This document shows, one piece after another, positions 37,676-48,244 of a stretch of DNA of 64,000 bases. A program made the translations under genes and the position numbers. Position 1 is the stretch's first letter. Every line of letters begins with the position of its first letter. This DNA is from JACRCT01 sp049841135 (GTDB lineage Bacteria; Myxococcota; Myxococcia; Myxococcales; UBA5297): the NCBI GenBank assembly GCA_049841135.1, contig JASGHK010000007.1:186001-250000 (forward strand), in the 5' to 3' direction. Under the pieces are notes generated by a model. The model did no database searches, was not told the origin of the DNA, and saw only the letters and a list, made by a program, of their open reading frames with translations.

Positions 37676-38461
37676 ATGATTCGCAACCTGTCGACACTCT
37701 TGGTCGTTTTGGCGGTCTCGCTCGCCAGCTCCGGCTGCGCGACGTTCCAGACCGCGGGCGAAGTCACCTACTTGAACGACGCCAAGGGGAACTACGAGGC
37801 GGGCATGGAGGCCCTGAAGGACGGCCGCCATCTCGACGCGCTCAAGTTCTTCGATCACGTCCGCTACAAGTTCCCGTACTCCGCCCAGGCGGCCCTGGCG
37901 GACCTCGCCATCGCCGACACCAACTTCGACCGCGAGAAGTACCTCGAGGCGATCGACGGGTACCGCAACTTCCTCAAGCTGCACCCGAACAACACCAAGG
38001 CCGACTACGCGCAGTTCCGCATCGCGCTCAGCTACTTCAAGGACATCCCGTCCGACTTCTTCATCTTCCCGCCCTCGACCGAGAAGGATCAGACCTCGGT
38101 CAAGGACGCGCGCGGCGCCTTCGAGGAGTTCCTCAAGCTCTACCCGAACTCGGAGAGCGCCGAAGAGGCCAAGAAGCTGCTCGCCGAGGTCCTGGGCCGC
38201 CTGGCCGAGCACGAGATGTCGGTCGCCAACTTCTACTACGAGCACGACCGCTACCCGGCCGCCATCAACCGCCTCAACAAGCTCATCGAGGACTACCCGA
38301 AGAGCGACCTCGCTCCCAAGGCGCTGGTGAAGCTGGCCAAGGCGTACCTGAAGCTCAACGACAAGGACGCCGCCCGAACCGCGCTGGAGAAGTTCATCAA
38401 GGACTTCCCAGAGGACAAGCTCAAGCCCGAAGCCGAGGCGCTGCTGCACTCGATGGCGTAG
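37676..38461 (+). CDS. bamD: outer-membrane assembly lipoprotein BamD (YfiO)
   Basis: 261 residues from the ATG at 37676; a TTG at 37667 has better Shine-Dalgarno spacing and would add three residues. The signal peptide ends in the lipobox SSGC (LASSGCATF). TPR-like helices follow: NYEAGMEALKDGRHLDALKFF, EKYLEAIDGYRNFLKLHPNN, FPSTSE-type insert, RGAFEEFLKLYPNSE, NFYYEHDRYPAAINRLNKL and AKAYLKLNDKDAARTALEKF. This is the BamD architecture, which recruits other Bam proteins for beta-barrel insertion. It follows recX and precedes another lipoprotein gene. Confidence 0.88.
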   Translation: MIRNLSTLLVVLAVSLASSGCATFQTAGEVTYLNDAKGNYEAGMEALKDGRHLDALKFFDHVRYKFPYSAQAALADLAIADTNFDREKYLEAIDGYRNFLKLHPNNTKADYAQFRIALSYFKDIPSDFFIFPPSTEKDQTSVKDARGAFEEFLKLYPNSESAEEAKKLLAEVLGRLAEHEMSVANFYYEHDRYPAAINRLNKLIEDYPKSDLAPKALVKLAKAYLKLNDKDAARTALEKFIKDFPEDKLKPEAEALLHSMA

Positions 38462-38505
38462 CTCCCGCGTCGCACCTCACCTCTCGCGAAGATCCGTCGT
38501 CGGCC

Positions 38506-39156
38506 TTGCGAACTCGACCGCTCGCTCTGCTGTTCGCCTCTGCTCTCCTGGCGGGCGGGTGCGGCGCCTGCGGCCAGTGGCTCGGACCCGACGCGGAGAT
38601 CGCCCAGTACCTCCAGGCGCAGGGCACGGCGTCCCCGCGCTTCGCCGTCCCAGGCGGCGCCGAGATTGTCCTGACGCAGGTGAGCTTCGACCACGTGCTG
38701 GTCAAGCCGGAGGGCGAGGGGTTCACGGCGGTGGGGCAGGTGGACGCCGAGGGGACCTACGGGGGCGCGACGCAGGTCAGCTACATCGGGCTCGAGCGGG
38801 TGCCGTTCATTCGCTCGTCGGGGCGGTGGGTCCCCAAGGGCGCGCTCTTGCCGGCGATGCAGGAGGTCGCGACGCTGCTCCTCGCGCGTCACGCCGCGGA
38901 GGAGGCTCGCGATCCGGCGGCGATCGAGCGGCTGGTCGCGAAGTCCTGGGGCGACGAAAGGGTCGCCCGCGAGGCCGCGCTGGCGTCGATGAAGGAGCGG
39001 CTCGCCGCAGGGCCGGCGAAGGCCCAGCCCAAGCGCTGGATCGTCCGGGTCGAGCGCGAGCGGTGCGAGGTGCTGGAGGAGACGAGCGAGGGCTCGACGC
39101 GGCTCGTGCTGCTCCGCGAGGCGGGTCAGCTGCGCATTGCTTCCGGCACGTTGTAG
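38506..39156 (+). CDS. putative lipoprotein of unknown function
   Basis: 216 residues. TTG start; signal MRTRPLALLFASALLAGGCG with lipobox AGGC. The mature part has strand-rich sequence (EIVLTQVSFDHVLVKPEG, TYGGATQVSYIGLERVP) and then a helical Ala-rich region, with a final RWIVRVERERCEVLEE strand. It starts 44 bases after the bamD stop, so it likely belongs to the same transcript. No family was recognised. Confidence 0.65.
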   Translation: MRTRPLALLFASALLAGGCGACGQWLGPDAEIAQYLQAQGTASPRFAVPGGAEIVLTQVSFDHVLVKPEGEGFTAVGQVDAEGTYGGATQVSYIGLERVPFIRSSGRWVPKGALLPAMQEVATLLLARHAAEEARDPAAIERLVAKSWGDERVAREAALASMKERLAAGPAKAQPKRWIVRVERERCEVLEETSEGSTRLVLLREAGQLRIASGTL

Positions 39157-39377
39157 CGGAAGCGGAGGCCGAGCCTGCACCGAGCTGGCCTTGCCGGGCC
39201 CGTCCGGTGGGCGCCGGCGCCTTCTTCGCCGCCACGAGCCGCAAGGCCCTGCGCCGTGAGGCGACCCCGTGCGCTGGCGCGAAAGCCGCCGAGCGGGCCC
39301 AAAGTCATGTCACAAAGTAGCTGCCTATCTTTAGCAGGGTCGATGGGGAGGCCAGGGCCTGGAGTATGCTGCCGCGC

Positions 39378-40788
<1,411 letters not shown>

Positions 40789-40974
40789 ACCTTTGAGCCG
40801 CCAGCCATTTCCATGGCCACCTCCATCAGATTTCTGAAGAGCCGCCCGGGAAGGAGGCAGACCCACATCGGGCCCGCCTCCGGATGTTTCGTGAATTCAT
40901 GGGCTTGCGACCGTAGCCCCGGCTGGCAGCACCAGGATGAGCGGGCACGCGCCTTGCTCAAGCCAATCGGTGCC

Positions 40975-42126
40975 ATGACTCGCCTCCTCGCCGTCGCCGC
41001 CGTCCTGATGCTGGCCAGCACCGCCCACGCCGCGGGTCTGCCGCAGCTCCGGGCGGACGTGGCCCAGGCCGACGGCAAGGTGGCGACGGTGCGGGCGCAG
41101 CGGGTGGACCTGCAGAAGTCGCTCGATCAGGTGGCCCGGCAGATCGAGGCCTTGAAGGCATCGAAGTCGGACAAGCAGCTGTTCGGCAACGCCGAGCTCG
41201 ACGCGCTCCTCAAGAAGTCCCAAGCCATCTCCAGCCAGATGACCGACGCACTCAAGGCCGAGAACGAGGCCGAAGAGCTGCTGCGCGGTGGCCAGGCCAA
41301 GATGGTGACCGAGCTGGACGCCGAGCTCGGCCGGCTGCGCGCGCGCTGGGACGCGGCCAAGACCCGCGAAGAGCGGATGGGCCTGAGGAGCCAGCTCAAG
41401 AGCCTGCGCGCCGAGCGCGACTCGCTGCGCGGCGCGATGCCGGCCGCCCTGGTGCCGCACGTCTCCGACCGCCCGACCGACGACCCCGAGGAGCTGCTCG
41501 AGCGCGCCGACGCCCTGCTGGACGCCGAGGACAAGCTGCGCCGCGAGGAGCAGGCCCTGTCCAAGCGCATTGAAGAGCTCAAGACGGAGCGGGACCTCGA
41601 GCGGCGCATGAACGAGTTCATGAGCGACGACTCGCTGTTCGACGAGCACGACCGCCGCTTCGGCGTCTCCCGAACCGACACGAAGGGCGATCTTTCGACC
41701 GACCGGCCGACTCAGGGCGCAGCCCCTGGTGGCTCGGGCAAGAGCTCGAGCGACGCGCCGCCGAGCATCTCGTCGCCCTTCGAGCCCGCCAGTGGTGTCA
41801 ACGGCCCGTCCGACGGCAACAAGACCACCCCGCCCTCCTACGCCGACAGCACTTCGGGCGAGAGCACCTGGCTCCCCAGCACTGGCGGGACGCCCACCAG
41901 CGCCGGCGGGGGCACTCCGAGCCGCCAGGACGGCGCCAACGTGCTCGCCGCGCCGCGTCTCGACGTGAGCAAGGCCCCGCCGGAGCGCCGCACCTCGGTC
42001 GCGCCGTACAGCGAGGACGAGAGCCTGGAAGAGCTGCTCGGGCGCCGCGTGCAGATCCAGAAGGTCGCCGAGGAGATGCGTCGCAAGGCCGACGAGGCTG
42101 CCAAGAAGGCGAAGTCGCTGCAGTAG
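40975..42126 (+). CDS. secreted coiled-coil protein of unknown function
   Basis: 383 residues. The signal peptide MTRLLAVAAVLMLASTAHAA is followed by long heptad-rich helices (LRADVAQADGKVATVRAQRVD, ADALLDAEDKLRREEQALS, RIEELKTERDLERRMNEF), a Ser/Gly/Pro/Thr-rich low-complexity middle (about residues 235-330) and a basic helical C-terminus (LEELLGRRVQIQKVAEEM, ADEAAKKAKSLQ). It could be a periplasmic scaffold or a secreted filament-like protein. No catalytic motif. The open frame extends upstream to 40813, but the signal peptide fixes the start. Confidence 0.6.
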   Translation: MTRLLAVAAVLMLASTAHAAGLPQLRADVAQADGKVATVRAQRVDLQKSLDQVARQIEALKASKSDKQLFGNAELDALLKKSQAISSQMTDALKAENEAEELLRGGQAKMVTELDAELGRLRARWDAAKTREERMGLRSQLKSLRAERDSLRGAMPAALVPHVSDRPTDDPEELLERADALLDAEDKLRREEQALSKRIEELKTERDLERRMNEFMSDDSLFDEHDRRFGVSRTDTKGDLSTDRPTQGAAPGGSGKSSSDAPPSISSPFEPASGVNGPSDGNKTTPPSYADSTSGESTWLPSTGGTPTSAGGGTPSRQDGANVLAAPRLDVSKAPPERRTSVAPYSEDESLEELLGRRVQIQKVAEEMRRKADEAAKKAKSLQ

Positions 42127-42142
42127 CGCACAGCCGATCGAG

Positions 42143-42213
42143 CCTCACCCCCTGACCCCCTCTCCGGCTTCTCCTTCGACAAGCTCAGGACGGGGACGGA
42201 GAGGGGGAACTCG
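42143..42213. repeat. family A repeat with a nested family B element
   Basis: Starts CCTCACCCCCTGACCCCC and ends GGAGAGGGGGAACTCG like copy 1, but the loop is enlarged by about 26 bases carrying CCTTCGACAAGCTCAGGAC (42171-42197). The arrangement is what insertion of B into A would leave. The following flank (ACTTG.CACC) also matches copy 1. Confidence 0.65.
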
Positions 42214-42254
42214 TACTTGTCACCGGGTAGCGGCTGCGGCACTCAATGGAGACC

Positions 42255-42935
42255 ATGCGAACCCGAGCGTCGTCCTATCCAACTGGCCGATCCCATCCGT
42301 TCCTCATCGCGCTACTGCTCGCGGGCTGTACGGCTGGCACGACACACCACCACGAGGAAGGCGCCACCCATCACCGCTTCGACCGCGCCGAGGAGTGGGC
42401 GCCGCGCTTCGAGGACCCGGCGCGCGATGCCTGGCAGAAGCCGGACGAGGTGATCGCGGCGCTTGCGCTCAAGGCGGACGCGCGCATCGCCGACCTCGGT
42501 GCGGCGACCGGCTACTTCCCCGTTCGTCTTGCGAGAAAGCTGCCCGAGGCGCAGGTCGTCGGGGTCGACATCGAACCGTCGATGGTGGACTACCTGGCCA
42601 AACGGGCCCGTGACGAGGGGCTCGGCAACATCCAGCCGGTGTTGGGCACCCCCGAAGACCCGAAGATCGCCGGCCCCGTGGACCTCGTCCTCGTGGTGGA
42701 CACCTACCACCACATCCAGGACCGGGTGACGTACTTCCGCCGCCTCGCTCCCGTCTTCGCCAAAGGGGGGCGCCTGGCGATCATCGACTTCAAGCCGGAG
42801 TCGAGGATGGGCCCGGAGCACAAGCTGGCGCCGGACAGGGTCACCGAGGAGTTGGTCCAGGCAGGCTTCGCGCTGCTCGTGGAACACACCTTCCTGCCCG
42901 AGCAGTACTTCCTGGTGTTCGAGGTGGCGAGGTAG
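42255..42935 (+). CDS. lipoprotein SAM-dependent methyltransferase
   Basis: 226 residues from the ATG at 42255 (GGAGACC upstream; an ATG at 42246 would add three residues). The signal ends in the lipobox LLAGCTAG, followed by a His-rich patch (GTTHHHEEGATHH). A class I methyltransferase fold follows: DARIADLGAATGYFPVRLA (SAM motif I), VVGVDIEPSM (motif II), LVLVVDTYHHIQD (post-motif) and LAIIDFKPES. A periplasmic methyltransferase tethered to a membrane is unusual because SAM is cytosolic. Similar lipid-anchored SAM-fold proteins are found in many Gram-negative genomes; their activity is unclear. Confidence 0.75.
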   Translation: MRTRASSYPTGRSHPFLIALLLAGCTAGTTHHHEEGATHHRFDRAEEWAPRFEDPARDAWQKPDEVIAALALKADARIADLGAATGYFPVRLARKLPEAQVVGVDIEPSMVDYLAKRARDEGLGNIQPVLGTPEDPKIAGPVDLVLVVDTYHHIQDRVTYFRRLAPVFAKGGRLAIIDFKPESRMGPEHKLAPDRVTEELVQAGFALLVEHTFLPEQYFLVFEVAR

Positions 42936-43091
42936 CGAGCCGCCGAGAAGCCAGGGCCAGCGAGGCGCGGTTCCGGGTCGGGGGCCAGCCCCTTTAGCGG
43001 GCTTCCATCCTGTAGCCGGAGGCCTTCAGCCGCCGGTCGCGTCCAGGCCCGATGGAACTCTGGCCCCTCGACAAGCTCGGGGCGTCGATGG
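42936..43091. repeat. intergenic region with several small palindromic repeats
   Basis: Between convergent genes. It contains CAGCCCCTTTAGCGGGCT (42987-43004), CTGTAGCCGGAGGCCTTCAG with a GC-rich palindrome, and CCTCGACAAGCTCGGGG (a family B relative at 43067-43085). No gene was seen. The content is typical of REP-like debris. Confidence 0.5.
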
Positions 43092-44790
43092 CTACACCCC
43101 GGGCATGGTGTGAATGTCCGAGTCCTCCTCGAGGACCTCGAAGACCGCCACCTTCTGCTTCTTGCCCTTCAGCTCGCGCTCGCCCAGGGGCGCCACGTCG
43201 AAGCGCGCGCCGATGGCGGCCAGGGTCTTGCCGGTGATGAGCACCTGGCCCGGGCTCGCCGAGGACTGCAGGCGGGAGGCGACGTTCACCGCGTCACCCA
43301 GGCAGGTGTACTCGAATCCGCTTCTCGCTGCCCAAGGTCCCTGCCAGCACCTTGCCGGTGTTCAGGCCGATCTTGATGCCGCACAGCTCGTTGAGCGGGC
43401 GCTTCTTCATCATCTCCACGAACTCGCGGCGGCAGGCGAGGGCGCAGCGCACCGCGCGCGAGGCGTCGTCCTGGCGGGTGTAGGGCGCGCCGAAGACCGC
43501 CATCACCGCGTCGCCGATGAACTTGTCCACGGTGCCGTCGAAGCTGAAGATGACCTGCGTCATCCGCGCGTAATACTCGTTGAGCAGGTCGATGACGCGC
43601 TCGGGGGCCAGGCGTTCGGTCAGCGGCGTGAAGCCGGAGATGTCGGCGAACATCACCGTCACCTCCTTGGTCTCCATGTGCGCGCCGGCCTTGCCGGTCG
43701 TACGCAGGTCGGACATCACCCGCTCGACGATGGAACCGGAGTGGAAGCGCTCGAGCGCCTTGCGCATGCGCTCCTCGTCGAGCGCCTTCTCGCGCAGCCG
43801 CCAGCTCTCGACGCCGTTGGCCGCCATGTGGGCGATGGCGCTGACCACGTCCACCATCCGCTTGAGGGGGATGGAGTCGAGCTGCGCCTTGCGGTTGAGG
43901 TAGATGACGCCCAGCAGCTCGTCGGCCTTGACCATGGGCACGCAGATGACCTGGTCGAGGTCGTAGAGCAGCACGCTCTCGCGGGCGCTGAAGCGGCGGT
44001 CGTCCTTGGCGTCCATCACCGCCAGCGCCACCTTCTTCTTGGCCACCTCGCTGATGATGGAGTCGGAGACCGGGACCTCGCCCGAGGCCAGCTTCTGCCC
44101 GTGGCGGACGACCATCGGCGCGAGCTTGCCGCGCTCGTCGCGCAGGAGCGCCACGCCCGTCTTGGCCTGGGCCACGTCGACCACGAGGTCGATGACGTCC
44201 TCGAGGAAGGACTTGAGGCTGGTGGAGGTGTTGAGCTTCTCGCTGACCTTGATGAGCAGGAAGAGGCTCTCGAACTCCTCCAGGCTCTTCTCGACGGTCT
44301 GCCCGCCGCCGCCCTTCGCCGCGCCGGACTGGCTCAGGCTCTTGGGGTCGAAGCTGCCGACCTTGCCGTACTGCTCCAGGAACGGGTTCTGGGCGGCCGA
44401 CTCGCTGACCAGGATCTGGCCGGAGATGCGCAGGCTCTGCAGGCCCGAGGCGGCCATCATCGAGACGTCGATGGGGTCGGTCTTGGCGTTCTCCACCGCC
44501 GTGGCGAGCCGCAGGGCCAGCGAGTTCTCGCCGATGCCCAGGATGTCCCCGGCGCGGCAGACGGCGACGCCCTCGACCTTCTTGCCGTTGACCTCGGTCC
44601 CGTTGCGGCTGCCCATGTCCTCGATGGTCAGGTCGTTGGGCCGGACGTCGATCTTGGCGTGGCGGCGGCTGACCTGGTCGCCCGAGAGGACGATGTCGTT
44701 GTTGTCGGCACGGCCCAGGTAGGTGGTGCCGTCCGGGAGGTCATATGCAGTGTCGAAGTACCCCGGCCCGTTGATGATGACTTGCCACAT
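43092..44790 (-). CDS. FHA-GAF-adenylate/guanylate cyclase fusion protein (one frame break)
   Basis: About 565 residues after bridging one break near 43318. Residues 1-95 are an FHA domain (YLGRADNNDIVL, VSRRHAKI, GSRNGTEVNG). A linker and a GAF domain (about 185-345: LNTSTSLKSFLEDVIDLVVD, LDQVICVPMVKADELLGVIYL) are followed by a class III nucleotide cyclase (about 370-555): metal Asp in VTVMFADISGFTPL, second Asp in FIGDAVMAVFGAP, IKIGLNTGKVLAG and after the break GDAVNVASRLQSSA. It probably makes cAMP in response to a phospho-signal and a small ligand. No TM segment. Such FHA-GAF-cyclase proteins are a known myxobacterial type. Confidence 0.88.
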
Positions 44791-44893
44791 AGGTTGTCTG
44801 GCCTGGCCTTCGTAGGAGGGGAAGAGCGTGAGGATCCTGAGGAGGCGCGATCCGAGGGTGTCAATTTCGGGCTGGTGCGTCGCGAGGGGCGTT

Positions 44894-46001
44894 CTACCGG
44901 GGAGGAAGCGACAGCGGCGCCAGCCCGAAGAGTCGCTCGGCGTTGCGGTGGTAGATGTCCTCCAGCACGTCGCGCGGAAGGCCGATGGCGTCCACCGTCC
45001 AGTGGCCCTGGATAGGGGTGGGGTGAGCGATTCTTGCGGTCGTCCGTCTCGAAGAAGCGCCAGTGCGCCTTGAAGAAGAGGTCGAAGTCGGCGGCGGTCT
45101 TGGTCGTGCCGTCCGGGGCGCCCAGCATCATCTCGCCCCGGGTGAGGCTGAAGTCGGTGCCGAAGAGGATGCGGGTGCGGTGCTTGAGGAAGATCTCGCG
45201 CAGCTTCTCCGGCGGCTGCCGGCCGATCTCCGGGACGCGCGCGGCGGTGTCGACGTACAGGTTCGGATACTTGTCGAGCATCGCCGCCACCGTCGCCGGG
45301 TCCTCGGGATCGTTGCCGAAGTGGACGCCGATGAAGGTGGTCTTCGGGTGGCGGGCCACGCGGCGCTCGTACTCGGCGAACAGCTCCTCCCAGCGCGGGT
45401 AGCCGGGGTCGGAGAAGCTCCAGTTGGGGTTCGCGTGGAGCTCGTCCCAGCGCTCGTTCTCGGGGGTGAGCGGCTTGAAGAAGGCCTTGGGGTCGCCGGT
45501 GTGGATGGAGACGACGAGGCCCAGCCTTCCGGCCTCCTCGAAGATGGGGTCGAGCCTGGGGTCGTCCACCTGGACGCGCTGCCCTTCGGGGTCCCCCCAG
45601 CCCAGGCCGAGCGCCTTGTAGAACTTGAGCCCGCGTGCTCCCTTGGCCTTGGCGTCCCGCAGCACCGCCAGCTGGTGCTCGAGCCAGCCGGGCTGGAACA
45701 TGTGGCGGCCGCTCAGGTTCACCGAGACCAGGACCCGGCCTTGGTATGGCCGCGCTGCCTCGAGCTCCGCGTCGAGCATCTCTCCCTGGCCGCCCGAGAG
45801 GTTGAGCACGCCGACGATCCCCTGCGTCGCGTACAGGCGCATCGCGTCCGGCACGTCGAAGGGGCCGAGGTGGCTGTGCACGTCGAACTTCGGGATGGCC
45901 AGGCTCGTCGTCGGGTTGGGGGCCTTCGCCGTCGTGGCACAGCCCTGGCAGTCGACGAGGAGGAGGCAGGCGAGCAGGCAGCCGGCGAGGCGCGGGAGCA
46001 T
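44894..46001 (-). CDS. amidohydrolase-family (PF04909-like) lipoprotein (one frame break)
   Basis: About 368 residues after bridging one break near 45030. The signal with MLPRLAGCLLACLLLVDCQGC is followed by PKFDVHSHLGPFD (HxH metal motif), KGARGLKFYKALGLGWG, LVVSIHTGDPKA (His), FIGVHFGNDPE (His), ILFGTDFSLT (Asp), and after the break GLPRDVLEDIYHRNAERLFGL, the C-terminal helix of PF04909 members. These features indicate a TIM-barrel metal-dependent hydrolase or decarboxylase, here exported to the periplasm and lipid-anchored. It ends about 100 bases from the cyclase gene on the same strand. Confidence 0.83.
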
Positions 46002-46046
46002 GCGGCGATTCTAATCGCCTCCCAGGCGCGAGGCTTCGGGCTGAAG

Positions 46047-46064
46047 CTCGAAGGGCCCTTCGAG
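46047..46064. promoter_or_regulatory. perfect 18-base palindrome upstream of the amidohydrolase gene
   Basis: CTCGAAGGGCCCTTCGAG, fully symmetric without loop, 46 bases before the amidohydrolase start (minus strand) and after the S1 gene stop. It is suited to binding a dimeric regulator. Confidence 0.35.
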
Positions 46065-46114
46065 GGCGCCCGACCGGAGATCGAGCGCCCGCCGCATTCG
46101 CTGAAGATCCCGGG

Positions 46115-47302
46115 CTATTGGTGCGTGTCCCGCTGCTTGAGCGCCTCGCCGAGCGTGGTCCCGAACCCCTGGTCGCCCGCCTCCACCTGTCGCTCTGGGA
46201 TGGGGACCAGCGGCGTGAGCGAGACGCGTCGGTTCTCCCAGTCGACCTGCCCGACCAGCACGTCCAGCTCCTGGCCGGCGCTGACGATCTCCTCAGGGCT
46301 GTCGAGGCGGCGCCCCGCCGCCAGGTCGCTGACGTGGATCAGGCCGTCGACCCCAGGCACCAGCTCGACGAAGACCCCGAAGGGCTGGATGCCGACGATC
46401 TTCCCGCGGAACGCCGCGCCCTCCACCAGCCACTCGCGCGCCGCCTCCCAGGGGTCGGGCTCGAGCGCCTTGAGCGACACCGTCACCCGCGCCCTTCGCC
46501 GCCCTTCGCCCAGGTCGACCTTGAGCACCTGCACGTCCAGCTCCTGGCCGGGCTTGAGCACGTCGGAGGGCTTGGCGATGCGCCGCCGGGTGACCTCGCT
46601 GGTCGGGAGCAGCGCGTCCACCCCGCCGATGTCGATGAAGGCGCCGAAGTCGTGCAGCGTGGTCACCGCCCCGCGCAGGACCTGGCCTTCGGCGACCTTG
46701 GAGAGCGTCTCGGTCGCGCGCACGTTGCGCTCCTCGTCGAGCAGGGCCCGGTGCGAGACCACCACCTGGCGCCCGCGCAGGTCGTGGACCTTGAAGGCCA
46801 TCCGCTGGCCCACGAACGGCGAGAGGTCGTCGGGCGGCCGCGCGTCGATCTGGGACATGGGGCAGAAGGCGCGCACGCCGCCTATCTGCACCTCGAGCCC
46901 GCCGCGGTTGAAGCCCCGGACCACGCCGGTGACCGTGCGCCCCTCGCGCTTGGCCTCGGCGAGCCACTGCCGGCCGAGCCTCCCGCCCGGGACTTGCGCC
47001 GTGATGCGCGCCGGCTCGCCCTCGCTGCCCTCGTCGACGACGGTCCCCTCCACCTCGCCGCCGACGCGCAGCTCGAGCGGGTCGCCGCTCATCGTCACCT
47101 CCGAGAGGTTGAGCAGCGCCTCCCGCTTGGAGCCCAGGTCGACCACCGCGTCCTTGCGCCCCATGAACAGCACGGTGCCCCTGACGCGGTCCCCCTTGGC
47201 CAGGCGCACCCGCGAGTGCGCCAAGCTCTCCTCCAAGAGCTTCTCGAAGGACTCCTCAACGCCCGTTTCCCCGCCGCCCTCCACCGTCCCGAGCTCAGCC
47301 AT
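46115..47302 (-). CDS. S1-domain protein (ribosomal protein S1-like, about four S1 repeats)
   Basis: 395 residues from the ATG at 47300-47302; earlier in-frame codons exist but lack the pattern. About four OB-fold S1 repeats: GDRVRGTVLFMGRKDAVVDLG (about 35), GRTVTGVVRGFNRGGLEVQIGG (about 120), GQVLRGAVTTLHDFGAFIDIGG (about 205) and GAAFRGKIVGIQPFGVFVELVPG (about 295). It binds single-stranded RNA. It is shorter than the six-repeat ribosomal S1 of about 550 residues, so it is likely an S1-type accessory protein rather than rpsA. The N-terminal 30 residues are acidic. Confidence 0.8.
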   Translation of the reverse strand: MAELGTVEGGGETGVEESFEKLLEESLAHSRVRLAKGDRVRGTVLFMGRKDAVVDLGSKREALLNLSEVTMSGDPLELRVGGEVEGTVVDEGSEGEPARITAQVPGGRLGRQWLAEAKREGRTVTGVVRGFNRGGLEVQIGGVRAFCPMSQIDARPPDDLSPFVGQRMAFKVHDLRGRQVVVSHRALLDEERNVRATETLSKVAEGQVLRGAVTTLHDFGAFIDIGGVDALLPTSEVTRRRIAKPSDVLKPGQELDVQVLKVDLGEGRRRARVTVSLKALEPDPWEAAREWLVEGAAFRGKIVGIQPFGVFVELVPGVDGLIHVSDLAAGRRLDSPEEIVSAGQELDVLVGQVDWENRRVSLTPLVPIPERQVEAGDQGFGTTLGEALKQRDTHQ

Positions 47303-47603
47303 GTCCGCCTTTTCGTCGTTGCCGGTCCCCGCCCGAAGGCGGGCCCCGCCGTTGTGAGTTGAACTGCCGAGGTGCTTCCCCCCGCCTGCCCGCCGCCGCG
47401 CCCTCGCACCTCTCGCCATCAGGGCGGTGCGGGCTAACGGTGGACACCGGCCCAGGGGGCGCCAAGGAGCGCGGCGACGCGCGTCTTGAGGCAGCCCGAG
47501 GAGGGAGGGGACGAGCGCAAGGACGACGATGCGGGAACGGCCGGACCCGTGAGGATCCGGCCGCTCGGGGAAATCCCTGAGGCGCGAGGCCCCTGGGCGG
47601 TGG
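47303..47603. other. intergenic region, 301 bases, no gene seen
   Basis: Contains CCCGCCCGAAGGCGGGCC near 47329 and a hairpin at 47538-47563, but no supported coding sequence. It is the upstream region of the S1 gene and the downstream region of the lipoprotein gene, both on the minus strand. Confidence 0.5.
47538..47563 (-). terminator. possible terminator after the lipoprotein gene
   Basis: CGGCCGGA / TCCGGCCG perfect eight-base stem with a ten-base loop, about 40 bases past the lipoprotein stop on the minus strand; the downstream T content is weak (TTCCC). Confidence 0.35.
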
Positions 47604-48170
47604 TCACTTCTTCTGCGAGTTGACCACCTCGGCGACGGCCGCGAGCTGTCCGGCGAGCAGGCCGGGGTCGGTGCAGAAGGTGTAGCTGACGACCGACAGG
47701 TTCTGGTCGGCGAAGTGCCGGTCCACCATCGCCGCCCGCGCCGAGCCGTCGGTGCCCTGGACGTCGAAGATGGTGACGTGGGCCTCCTGCCCCAGGAGCT
47801 GGAGCGACTCCAGCCGCTGCGTCACGCCCAGGTTCTGGCTCTTCCAGTCGGCGTGCAGCGCCGCGGTCTTCTCCTGGACGTACTGGTCGTGGACGGCGGC
47901 CTGGCTGACGGTCTCGAACAGGAAGAAGCCTTCGCAGCGGGTCACGCGGTCCACGAAGGAGAACAGGTAGCTGCCTGCCTCGTCGCGGTGGTCGTCGACG
48001 TCGATGCGCGGCGGCAGGGTGTACTTCGCCGCGAGGATGGGCACCTCCAGCGGCTTGCCGGGCTCGCGGGCGAGCGGCGCCTTCTGCGGCTCGGCGGGTT
48101 GCGGCTTGGTGGTCGCGCAGGACCAGAGCGAGAGCGCGAGGACGGCGAGGAGCGGGGCGGGGCGGCGCAT
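47604..48170 (-). CDS. putative lipoprotein of unknown function
   Basis: 188 residues from the ATG at 48168-48170, with GGAGGTCC upstream. The signal MRRPAPLLAVLALSLWSCAT ends in a lipobox-like WSC. The mature part has alternating strands and helices (PLEVPILAAKYTLPPRIDV, AGSYLFSFVDRVTRCEGFF, TQRLESLQLLGQEAHVTIFD, SYTFCTDPGLLAGQL). One Cys pair is present. No family was recognised. It is flanked upstream by the tandem-repeat protein on the same strand. Confidence 0.65.
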   Translation of the reverse strand: MRRPAPLLAVLALSLWSCATTKPQPAEPQKAPLAREPGKPLEVPILAAKYTLPPRIDVDDHRDEAGSYLFSFVDRVTRCEGFFLFETVSQAAVHDQYVQEKTAALHADWKSQNLGVTQRLESLQLLGQEAHVTIFDVQGTDGSARAAMVDRHFADQNLSVVSYTFCTDPGLLAGQLAAVAEVVNSQKK

Positions 48171-48244
48171 CGAGTGGACCTCCGAAGTGCCTGTTGAGCT
48201 ATCAGCGATCGGGCTTTCTTGTCCAAGCTCGTGCGTCAGATACG

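Noticed and set aside
42936..43091. Short plus-strand open frame in the repeat-rich gap before the cyclase gene
   Set aside because: Its translation is low-complexity and comes from REP-like repeats, with no ribosome-binding site.
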